Origin: Charina bottae
Lineage: Eukaryota; Chordata; Lepidosauria; Squamata; Charinaidae
Direction of reading: 5' to 3'
DNA: 64,000 bases
NCBI GenBank assembly: GCA_023362775.1
Contig: JALMGJ010000061.1
Span: 2,304,001 to 2,368,000 of the forward strand
Each line of letters begins with the position of its first letter. The first letter of the stretch is position 1. Positions 24,201 through 31,182 of this stretch are shown here, one piece after another. The notes under the pieces are model-generated. The model saw only the letters and a list, made by a program, of their open reading frames with translations. It did no database searches and was not told the DNA's origin. A program made the position numbers and the translations under genes.

Positions 24201-27200
24201 TGATTGTGACATTTCAAGTAGTCTTCCCTCCTTCGTGGGATCCTAGGAAGTACCCTCCTATATATATTGTAAATGTAGATAATATAGAAATAATAATAAA
24301 AGATTATTATCAAGATCCTATTGCCTCTTCCCTCCCACCACAGTGAGGCCCATCCATTATATCACCGAAAGCCGAAAGTTCAGTTCTTCAGAGAAATGAA
24401 TGCAGAGCATAGGAGTTGGAAAAAGGACACTATCTTGGAATTCTAGATAGAGCAGCCTTTCTCAACCTTTTGACCCTGGAGGAACCCTGGAAATATTTTT
24501 CAGGCCTCGGGGAACCCCTGCCCATTCAGGCTCAAATATAGACCAGAAGTTGCAAAATTATTATATTTGTTTCATGGGTAGGCCTGTCTAATATGCATTA
24601 AGAGTGCTCTTTTAAACTGAAAATAAAGAATGAAACTTGCCTCTTGAATGTGAAGTTGCCCGGATTTGAAATAATTTTTTAAATAAGTCGTGATCTCCCA
24701 GGGAACCCCTAGTGACCTCTCGCGGAACCCTGGGGTGCCTTTGCTATTTTGAGTCCGTACAACGCAAGGATAGGATGCATTTTTCTCTTGAACACTAGGG
24801 GGCAGCAACACCCCAGGAATTTTACGCCAAGAACTCCTGTTGGACGGAGGGCCTCATCTCTGCATCCAAAGCTGTTGGATGGGGAGCAACTCAGCTGGTG
24901 TAGGTATCTGGATCGCCCCTCAGCTTTCTTTCCCCATCTGGCTTATTTTCTGATACAGAGCTTGGTTTACCTGCTGGGGAAAGTCATGCATTTTTCTCAC
25001 TTTTTTTTTTGCATCCTCTTTCAGAGAATCTGCAGACAAGGTGGTCCTGCACACCGGCAAATATGAGGAGCTGATTGTCTGTTCGCACGAGATTGCAGCT
25101 AGCACTGCTCAGCTTGTAGCTGCCTCCAAGGTAAACGGTCCCCAAAGAGAAACAGCTGCATCCTCTGGATTCTTTGTTCTGTTTTTCCCAACTTTCTACT
25201 GTTGGAAGTGGTCCAAAGCACAACTTACTCTCCTAAAGCGTTAAAAGGGGTTGTTGAGGTTTGGTTTTGTACGCCAGGTGAAAGCAGAGAAGCACAGCAA
25301 GAACCTCAGCAAGCTCCAGGAATGCTCGCGGACGGTCAACGAGATGGCTGCTAACGTCATGGCCTCCACCAAGTCCGGACAAGAGCAGGTAGAAGAGAAA
25401 GGTAAGGCCTGGTTGGGCTGCTAAGCAGGAAATGGGGGAGGGTGGACCCCTTTCCACCTGCTGTCTGCCCTTCAGACAGTTCGGCTGATTGGTTTGCAAA
25501 GGGTTCACGGTAGCGTTTCCGATCTTGGCCACTTCGTTGGCTGTAGCAGAGAATTCTGGGCATTGAAGTCCATCCACCTGGAAGTTGCTATGGTTAGGAA
25601 GTACTGACTTATTGGAAGGCAGAGGGAGCAGTCGAAAATGCAGCCCTAATGGACAATTACTGGTTTTTAAAGCTGCATTTTTATTCCACGCCTCTTCCCA
25701 GCAGCTCACAACAGCTCTGAGAGGTGGGTGGGATCTGCAAGGAATGGGTGGCCTGGGCCTTCCTGAGCCAGTAGCAGAGCACTTCCGTGTTCCTGTCTGG
25801 AAAACTAAATGGCTGTGCCCAAGAAATCTCCAGGAATTCCACTCAAGGAAAAGCTTTCCCTTTCTTTTAATGTGTCCGTCCACAACTGGGAGATCATCCT
25901 GCCTTTTGAGTTCCATTATTAGGGTCTTTTGAGCAGGGGAAGATACAACTAACAAGCTGTGATTTTATTTGTGGTGTGTTATACAGACCCCTTGCTTGGG
26001 TGCTAAACTGGGCTTTCTGAGACTCTCAGCTTTCCTTTTAAAGAGGGAAATCCAGGCCCTGTAGGCTTGGTCCATGATTTTCTAGAGCAAATGGCCTCAA
26101 ACTGCCTTAGGAAACAATGTTGGAAAGAAGACGTGGTGAGGTTTTACTTAAACGTAGTTGGGGTGAAGGATTGCAGAATGCCCAGAATTGCAGAACAGGG
26201 CGAGCTTTCCATTTCACCTGTGCCGTGCCACAGTGCAACCCGGATCAAGACAGAACATCTGGTGGAGGAACTGGATCATGATCACTTCTGTAATGAGCCT
26301 CTTTTTCTCTTCCAACCAGACACCATGGACTTCTCTGGGATGTCCTTGATCAAACTCAAGAAAGAGGAAATGGAGACACAGGTACTGTGGAGCCATGGAG
26401 TTTCCTAACAGGTCAAATGTTGGGATTTTGTTGTTTTGAGGAAACGCATACAGAGAAGGAAGGATTGGATCATGCAGTGATGTCAGGGTGTGGACAGCTG
26501 TAGATGATGACAACTTCTTAACACCTTTCCCCAAAGGCTGGTCCAGGGAGACCTCAACAAGCTCCCCGCTGCCCCACCTTCATAACAACCCAGTTGCAGA
26601 TTCTTGTGAATCTAAATAACTGTAGCACACAGTGCTTGAGTTCTCTCAAGGAGAACAGGCGTTGGACGCCTGACCCTACTGCTATTCAATAAATACTTGG
26701 GGCCCAGCGTGCTGGTCCAGATCACAGCATCGTGAGATGCTGGGTTTAATTTCCCTTAATGTAAGTTCAGTCATTGTCTAGAAAGCATGGGAAACAGCTG
26801 AGTGTGTAATGAGAACAGATGGACCTGCTGGTCTTCGTTCAGTAAACCGTGGCCAGTTCCAGCCAGGGCGCAATCTTCTGTAGCACGTGGTGAGATTCGT
26901 GCTGCAAAGTATAGCGGACCAGCTCGACAGCAGCATGGAAATAACTTGTGGGTCTCTGCTAAATTGTTGTTTGAGGAGCTGCTTTTGGGGTATTTTTTCT
27001 TGCTTCTTGTTTTTTATTTCTTGCTGCTGCTGTGGTGTGCACAGATGTGCCGCAAGATGGGCGGCCATGAAAGTTTCCGAAATAAAGTAAATAAACTGGC
27101 CTGCTCAGTCTAGAAGCTTCTGTGTTTTGCAGGTGAAGGTTTTGGAGCTGGAAAAGACGCTGGAAAACGAGAGGATGCGTCTCGGGGAACTGAGGCGGCA

Positions 27201-27536
27201 GCATTATGCCTTGGCTGGTCTTTACACGGAGAACGCTGACGGAAGGAAGCCTGCGATCGCTCGGAAGCCAGCAGCCTCGCAGAGACCTGCCACGGCACAG
27301 AAGCCGGGCCAAACCAAGATGGACCGGGAGGTGAGCAGTGAGGGGCCCTTTCCCCCACCCCTACCACGGGCAGAGGGGAAGGGCCACGTCACACCACTTA
27401 CTCGCCACCCATGATGCTCAGACCCCTTTCTCCCTGGACTTACTGTATAGCAATCCTGATTTTTTTGCTCCCTGCCTCTTCTCTTTTACAGCTGGCACCA
27501 GAGGGACTCTACCAAGCACACGTGGTTAACTTCTAA
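6256..27536 (+). CDS. HIP1R: Huntingtin-interacting protein 1-related (HIP1R), exons 2-32, 5' partial
   Basis: HIP1R couples clathrin-coated pits to actin. It binds phosphoinositides through ANTH, clathrin light chain through its coiled coil, and F-actin through THATCH. Coding exons: 6256-6319, 6799-6941, 7552-7608, 8171-8251, 9023-9099, 10085-10146, 12104-12244, 13590-13647, 14187-14262, 14483-14620, 15444-15502, 16242-16314, 17236-17419, 17861-17949, 18173-18289, 18467-18568, 19472-19666, 19837-19984, 20144-20230, 21079-21186, 22312-22448, 22619-22729, 23047-23105, 23720-23750, 23971-24033, 24799-24899, 25025-25130, 25278-25401, 26320-26381, 27133-27330, 27492-27536. All junctions are AG/GT. 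The lengths sum to 3096 nt, 1031 codons plus TAA, with no internal stop. The human protein is about 1068 residues with a first exon of about 31, so only that exon is missing. HIP1R rather than HIP1 is supported by residues such as DIFEQTFGPPNG and by the VPS37B-ABCB9 neighbours. Confidence 0.97.
7681..7989. mobile_element. hAT (Charlie-like) MITE with exact 8-bp target duplication
   Basis: This 309-bp element in the HIP1R intron after exon 7552-7608 opens CAGCCTTTCTCAACC and ends GGTTGAGAAACCCTG. The flanking octamer ATATAGAG is repeated exactly at 7673-7680 and 7990-7997, diagnostic of hAT insertion. It is non-coding, so it needs a transposase supplied in trans. Confidence 0.93.
8850..8906 (+). 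repeat. Retroelement 3' tail fragment with (AAAT)n
   Basis: GGGGAGATGGAGCGGTATAC followed by about five AAAT repeats matches the 3' end of the dispersed element also seen at 12656, 17689, 42231 and 54045. Only the last ~55 bp are clear here. Confidence 0.6.
11490..11572. repeat. TTTTA/TTTAA low-complexity run
   Basis: About 80 bp are made almost wholly of TTTTA, TTTAA and poly-T units within the HIP1R intron after exon 10085-10146. It is probably an expanded A/T-rich retroelement tail in reverse orientation. Confidence 0.75.
11808..11960. mobile_element. Palindromic hAT MITE, enlarged copy 4
   Basis: This foldback element runs from CAGGGTTTCTCAACC to GGTTGAGAAACCCTG. Its centre carries an extra partial arm (CATCTGGGAGTTGAGGTCCA), so it is longer than the 135-bp copies and imperfectly paired. 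The flanks CGCTATAG and CGCTATTT share six of eight bases, a decayed hAT target duplication. Confidence 0.85.
11965..12062 (-). repeat. Retroelement 3' end, reverse orientation
   Basis: On the minus strand this reads as a GCCGCCCGGAGTCGCTGTG-like block followed by an A/T-rich ATAAAT tail. This resembles the 3' termini elsewhere in the window, probably CR1/L2-like non-LTR elements. It ends about 40 bp before exon 12104-12244. Confidence 0.55.
12656..12878 (+). mobile_element. ~220-bp retroelement 3' end ending in (AAAT)n
   Basis: It starts GCTCTTCTTGGGG, has a T/A-rich middle and a conserved 3' block AACCGCCCAGAGTCCC...GGAGATGGGC, and ends in AAAT repeats. The copy at 42231-42453 has the same start, order and almost the same length, which defines a family. 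The block looks like a CR1/L2-type LINE or a SINE using that tail. The exact family name is uncertain. Confidence 0.7.
14483..15502 (+). other. HIP1R: HIP1R linker after ANTH (PPNFLRASALAEH to PPNGLKDD)
   Basis: Two exons, 14483-14620 and 15444-15502, encode the linker between ANTH and the coiled coil. It begins KPPNFLRASALAEH, passes through the acidic EEAPEDEEAENLIEIS, and ends with DIFEQTFGPPNG. In family members this region carries endocytic-adaptor contacts, but no specific binding motif was proven here. The intron between the exons holds a tandemly amplified SINE. Confidence 0.88.
14810..15312 (+). mobile_element. SINE 3' body amplified into a ~103-bp tandem array (4 copies)
   Basis: Units begin near 14810, 14914, 15017 and 15119. 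Each carries the tRNA-SINE B-box-like AGTTCTAGTCCCGCC, the body GCTGGGTGACCTTGGGCCAG, and CCTAGGAAGGAGCCAATGGC. Only the last unit continues into the normal SINE end (CCTCACAGGGTTGTTGTTGT, then an AAATAA tail). The first three are therefore internal duplications, not separate insertions. It lies in the HIP1R intron between exons 14483-14620 and 15444-15502. The repeat leaves long open frames on both strands that are not genes. Confidence 0.88.
15698..16006. mobile_element. hAT (Charlie-like) MITE with 8-bp target duplication
   Basis: This is the same family and length (309 bp) as 7681-7989, with ends CAGCCTTTCTCAACC and GGTTGAGAAACCCTG. The flanks CTCTAGAC and CTCTAGAT match at 7 of 8 positions and fit the known hAT preference nTCTAGAn. 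Confidence 0.93.
16820..17172. mobile_element. Tc1/mariner-type (Tigger/pogo-like) MITE
   Basis: It has inverted ends CAGGTAGTCCTCAACTTACG and its near reverse complement GTCGAGGACTACCTG. Internal sequence alternates short blocks such as CACTTACGACCGTTGCAG and ACTTAACAACCGC. TA follows the right end but TT precedes the left, a degraded TA duplication. The element stops 63 bp before HIP1R exon 17236-17419. Confidence 0.8.
17689..17834 (+). mobile_element. Retroelement 3' end with AAAT tail
   Basis: The T/A-rich lead, GTGAACCGCCCAGGGTCCCT, GGGGGAGATGGGCGGGATAT and about seven AAAT units match the family at 12656 and 54045. The tail ends only 26 bp before exon 17861-17949, so it forms the sequence just upstream of that exon's polypyrimidine tract. 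Confidence 0.72.
18780..19206. mobile_element. Old, diverged Tc1/mariner-type MITE
   Basis: It shows the same block order as 16820-17172 (CATCCTCGTTTAACATCCGC, CAACCATTCAAAGTTACAAC, TTAGCAACGGAGTTGCCAGT, GGTAAGCAAGGATTA). The terminal CAGG/CCTG bases are worn away and many substitutions separate it from the other copies. Confidence 0.65.
20836..20962. mobile_element. Palindromic hAT MITE, copy 5 (short centre)
   Basis: This 127-bp foldback element has perfect CAGTGTTTCTCAACCTTGG / CCAAGGTTGAGAAACACTG ends. The loop is reduced to CCAGCCAGCTCTGGGA, so the arms are almost back to back. It sits in the intron before exon 21079-21186. Confidence 0.87.
21959..21979. repeat. (AC)n microsatellite
   Basis: About 10 AC units follow TTTTG. 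Confidence 0.9.
22055..22150 (-). repeat. Retroelement 3' end, reverse orientation (degraded)
   Basis: On the minus strand this has a block of the CCCCCAGAGTTGCTTGGCAA type followed by a TAAATCAATTTACTAACT-like A/T tail. It resembles the copies at 11965 and 49325. The boundaries are approximate. Confidence 0.45.
24453..24741. mobile_element. Truncated hAT MITE 58 bp from HIP1R exon 24799-24899
   Basis: This is the same family as 7681-7989 and 15698-16006, opening CAGCCTTTCTCAACC. It ends abruptly after CTCGCGGAACCCTGGGGTGC without the right inverted end. The missing end faces the splice acceptor, so that acceptor's upstream region is next to transposon DNA. Confidence 0.85.
25506..25606. mobile_element. 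Degenerate palindromic hAT MITE
   Basis: CGATCTTGGCCACTTCG, GAATTCTGGGCATTGAAGTC and CACCTGGAAGTTGCTATGGT keep the order of the foldback family, but about a quarter of the bases differ and the left arm is shortened. Confidence 0.5.
27133..27536 (+). other. HIP1R: HIP1R C-terminal tail with last two coding exons
   Basis: Exon 27133-27330 completes the C-terminal helix (VKVLELEKTLENERMRLGEL, with RRQHYALAG) and then encodes a basic, Pro/Ala/Lys-rich tail including RKPAASQRPATAQKPGQ. Exon 27492-27536 ends HVVNF before TAA at 27534-27536. In mammals the proline-rich end of HIP1R binds cortactin SH3. Whether this diverged tail does so is inference. The human protein ends in the similar QLVNY. Confidence 0.9.
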
Positions 27537-27550
27537 GGCCAAGCAGAGTA

Positions 27551-27922
27551 CAGGTAGTCCTTGACTTACGACAACAGGGACTGGAAAATTTGTTAAGCGG
27601 CGCGGTCGTTAAGGGAGGCATCATGTGACCGCACTCAATTTTACATTTTTTGTGGCAGTCGTTAAGCAAAATCATGCGTTTCCCCATTGATTTTGCTTGT
27701 CGGGAGCTGGATGGGAAGGTTACAGATGATAATCACGTGGCCCTGGCACGCTGCAACCATCATAAGTACATGCCGGTTGCCAAGCGCCCAAATTTTGATC
27801 GTGTGACCGCAAGGACACTGTGACTGTTGTAAGAGTGAGGACAGGTCATAAGTCATTTTTCCCAGCACCGTCGTAACTTCGAACGGTCACTAAATAAATG
27901 GTCGTAAGTCGAGGACTACGTG
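27551..27922. mobile_element. Tc1/mariner-type MITE at the start of the HIP1R 3' UTR
   Basis: It has inverted ends CAGGTAGTCCTTGACTTACG and GTCGTAAGTCGAGGACTACG, with TA directly outside both ends, as expected for a TA target duplication. It begins 14 bp after the stop codon. Its right end contains AATAAA at 27893-27898, which could act as an early polyadenylation signal. About 372 bp, non-coding. Confidence 0.88.
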
Positions 27923-28717
27923 TAGAAGCAAGTGCCCGAAAAATGGCTTTCCAACTTCTAATTCTGCCTGCCCTCAAGGAATTCAACCCTTGGATCTGCT
28001 GGTTTTTCGCTGGGACCCCAAAACATAGATTTCTGGTGGAGGGCTAAGATGTCAGCACCCTTCAGCCTATCTACGGCAGGAGACACTCAGGAGGGCCCGC
28101 CCCCCGTGTAGACATTCCAACCTCTTTAAATGTCTGTGTTTTAAACAGATACCAACTAGATCTCCGTTGCCTTCCACCGCCTTGCTTTTATTCTGAAATG
28201 TCTCTTCTGCCCACCAGTACCTGAGAAGGCGAAACCCTAAGGGGAAAGGGAATTAGGGCTCGCTGATATTATTTATAAGCAATAGGAATCATTTGGGAAT
28301 TTTTGAGTAAATATTGGTGTATCTATTATTCTATGAAGATGTTTTTAAAAGAAATGTGAATTTCTGTGGCTACTGTCGTTGGTGGTTTAGATGGTTCCTT
28401 CTGGTGTTTTATGCTGCCATGTGAAGCAAAAAAAGGGAGGGTACCTTGGGGGGAAAACAAAATACCTTTTAGAGATTTTATAGTACACATTTAAGAACTG
28501 AATTTATACACAGAAGGGAAAAAAACCTACAGTGGTTTAAAGTCCCTTAAACCCTCACTTAGGAATACAATGCAAAAAAAAGTCACCCCACTTATATCAG
28601 AATTACTGTTGAAGCAGCTGAGATTTGGAGCGGGGGCTTCTTTGCAAAGGAAAAAAGAGACTGGGGTAGGAACTGTTCTTAACCAAACCTTACGGTTTAA
28701 GACGACGTTTTTGCTTA

Positions 28718-28723
28718 TTAAAA
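28718..28723 (+). promoter_or_regulatory. HIP1R: Candidate HIP1R polyadenylation signal ATTAAA
   Basis: This ATTAAA variant hexamer is followed about 25 bp later by GTTATGTCTTTTTTTTCTGG, a good U/GU-rich downstream element. It lies about 1.2 kb after the stop. Confidence 0.55.
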
Positions 28724-29060
28724 TGATTTAGCTGAAACTGGGTTATGTCTTTTTTTTCTGGCTATTGGCTTGCATTGCCTGGGTCATGAAGTTTCATTTA
28801 TTATTTACTCTCTGATTTGATTCTGCCACTCCTTGAAAAAGCTTCCAAGGCATGTGTAGAGATTCAGACTGGGGACCTCTCCTCTTAACAGGGTCGCCCC
28901 GATTACGGTTATTGAGTGGCTGGCTAGAACGGCAAAATCCGTGGGGGCTGCACACGAGATATTGCCTTCCCAGCACAGAAGGCAAGGCAAGATTTCTCCT
29001 GGGACCTAACCAGTTATCCTCCTTGCTCCAGCTGTACCAGTTGAGATTTTATAGCTAGAA

Positions 29061-29066
29061 AATAAA
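29061..29066 (+). promoter_or_regulatory. HIP1R: Candidate distal HIP1R polyadenylation signal AATAAA
   Basis: This canonical hexamer, about 1.5 kb after the stop, is followed by GGTGTTATATTTTG as a possible downstream element. It is the last such signal before the LINE fragment. Confidence 0.5.
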
Positions 29067-29118
29067 GCAGCTCCTCTTCATACCACCAAGCAAGAATCTG
29101 ATTTACGGTGTTATATTT

Positions 29119-29445
29119 TGAACAGAAGATCAAACCGGTCCATACTCCAGGAAATCAAGCCAGACTGCTCACTTGAGGGAATGATATTAAAGGCAAAACT
29201 GAAGTACTTTGGCCACGTAATGAGAAGACGGGATACCCTGGAGAAGATGCTGATGCTAGGGAAAGTGGAAGGCCAAAGGAAGAGGGGCCGACCAAGGGCA
29301 AGATGGATGGGTGATATTCTGGGGGTGACGGACTCGACCGTGGGGGAGCTGGGGGTGGTGATGGCCGACAGGAAGCTCTGGCGTGGGCTGGTCCATGAAG
29401 TCACGAAGAGTCGGAAGCAACTGAACGAATAAACAAAAAAAATTG
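29119..29445 (+). mobile_element. BovB/RTE-like LINE fragment: C-terminal end of ORF2 plus 3' end
   Basis: An open frame of about 104 residues ends at 29432 and reads like the extreme C terminus of an RTE-type reverse transcriptase ORF. It includes KLKYFGHVMRRRDTLEKMLM, then GKVEGQRKRGRPRARWMGDI and RKLWRGLVHEVTKSRKQLNE. The DNA end GTCACGAAGAGTCGGAAGCA with ACTGAACGAATAAAC closely resembles the 3' end shared by ruminant BovB and Bov-tA. Reverse-transcriptase and endonuclease parts are absent, so it is a dead 5'-truncated copy. Confidence 0.8.
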
Positions 29446-31161
29446 AACAAAGGAAGTTCTGTTATACACACATCTAATTTTTACCCATTGATCATCTTTA
29501 TTGTGTAATGTTGTAAAATGCCAGACAAATGCTATTGGATACCGGCCTACTAAGAAGTAAGTTCCAATGGAGCTCATTAGTGTATAGAATGGCCGTCTGA
29601 AGAAATTTCTAGCCTTGAAATCCAATTAAATGCTGCTTTGGTCCTTTTTTCTACAAAGTCAGGCCAGCCTGAAAGCAGCACAATCAAGTAAGCTTGCCAT
29701 CATTCACCTGATGGTTGAAATCGGTGGATAGTTGGAGAAAGGACACGTTGAACCTTGACTACAGGCTCCTGGGACACTGTAGGAGTTTGAAAATGGAAAT
29801 GTAAAGGAGTGTAAGAAATCAGCAACAACGGTTTGTACAAAATTTAGGAATTTTTTCTTTAATGATCAATCACTGCAACCCCAAAGTTTGTTTCCATAAA
29901 ACAGCAATTCCACAAGAAAAAGGAGCAATTTTCAGCTCCGATGCTTGTTTTGAAACCACATTCTAAATTGTACAACAAAGTTGAACAGGCTCGATACATT
30001 AGGAGTCGTCCCAGAAGCAAGAAAAGTGAAGTTTCTCTGCATCCCAGGCACATTTGGAGGCTATAGGTAGCACGCTGTAGTTTAAAACCAGCTCATTCCA
30101 GCATAAAACGCTAAATCGCTGCGATCTGAGGCCTAAAAGCATCAGAAAACTGTCCTGCTGTAGGATTATCAAATTGCCTTAAACAACCCTTCTCTTCATT
30201 TAGACGCAGAGCCAGCCTCCCTTCCTAGGACAGAAATAGCCCAATTCAGGCTTGAACACAGGCCTTCCTTGCATACGGCTACCTACCAAGAAACAGGAAA
30301 CTGGTCTGCAGATCTGCTGCTGGGCATTGGATGAATAAAGGCAAACCAGCAGAATCTGCACATGCTTTTTCACAATACAAACACTAATCAAGGAAGAGGC
30401 CAGGCCAGTTTACCGCGACATTCCATACCACCACCAACTTCCCCCTCTAGTTGCATACTTTTGTAAAAAGGGCAATTAAGACCACGGTATAAAAATTGCA
30501 GCAGCTATTTCTCTCCCGGATACAGTAATTCTGTTAGGGGAAACATGGCTTCTTAACGCTTCAAATGCGGTTGGCTTTTTTAAAGGGCCGTTTCAAAGAC
30601 ATTACTCGTGTAAACAAAACTATTGCAAACTCTAATATCAAAAGGGAGCGAAAGATTCCACCCTGAGCAGAAAGAGAAAAATCATTCTGTATTAAGCTGT
30701 TTAAACTGCTCTCTGGAAGCAGTATGGCTGATTTCATTTGAAGACCAATGTCTTCTCGGGTAGCGTTTGCCACCAGGGCCTGGAAGGGGTAAGGCTGAAG
30801 TACCACAGGGCAAGGTTATAGCCTCACTATTCTTGGCCTTTTGCCACTGATGGAATGAGTTTCTGGACCGACTGCCCACTGGAGAAAGTTCTGCTTGGCG
30901 CTTCTGTCCACCTGCCCTTTATTACCTGCAAGGGGCGGGGAGCTGCTGATGCACTTACGGAGCGAGCGAGAGAGGGGCAGCCGTCTTGGCCAAGCCTGCC
31001 ATCTGTTTGCAATGATCTCTGCACCATCTCCACTTCAGCGAGCAACAGCGTGTAGGCTACCACTAGGAGAGCAGTGGACCTCAGTAGGGGTTTGAGTTCC
31101 CAACTTTTCCTCCATCAGCTCTGGCAGGCACAGAGTCTGGCTCAACGGCTTTCTGGGCGTC

Positions 31162-31182
31162 TGTGTGTGTGTGCGCGCGCGC
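31162..31182. repeat. (TG)n(CG)n alternating purine-pyrimidine tract
   Basis: TG repeats run directly into CG repeats, a pattern prone to the Z-DNA form. It lies in the putative VPS37B 3' UTR block. Confidence 0.85.

Larger units (their letters stand above)
22312..26381 (+). other. HIP1R: HIP1R THATCH (I/LWEQ) actin-binding domain
   Basis: Nine exons encode the talin-HIP1/R/Sla2p C-terminal actin-binding module. Signatures include ELRPKSLDVRQEELGDLVDK, VKLEVNERILNSCTDLMKAI, WTEGLISASKAVGWGATQLV, HTGKYEELIVCSHEIAASTA and LQECSRTVNEMAANV, ending at DTMDFSGMSLIKLKKEEMET. It is a five-helix bundle preceded by an upstream helix that limits actin binding in known family members. The smallest exon, 23720-23750 (31 bp), encodes ILNSCTDLMK and joins in frame. 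No conserved block is missing. Confidence 0.93.
27537..29085 (+). other. HIP1R: Putative HIP1R 3' UTR
   Basis: This follows the TAA at 27534-27536. It contains a MITE from 27551, an ATTAAA at 28718-28723 followed by U/GU-rich sequence, and AATAAA at 29061-29066. The extent is inferred from these signals and from the start of a LINE fragment at about 29119. No transcript evidence is available. Confidence 0.6.

Noticed and set aside
23577..24203. 208-codon plus-strand frame
   Set aside because: It reads through two true HIP1R exons and the intron between them, in the wrong frame for at least one exon.
25233..25955. 240-codon minus-strand frame
   Set aside because: It overlaps HIP1R exon 25278-25401 on the other strand and shows no domain. 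It is a shadow of the exon plus intron.
6256..27536. Gene could be HIP1 rather than HIP1R
   Set aside because: The ANTH and coiled-coil residues follow HIP1R (for example KEIVESGRGAATPQEFYAKN), and VPS37B and ABCB9 are its neighbours, whereas HIP1 lies elsewhere in human.
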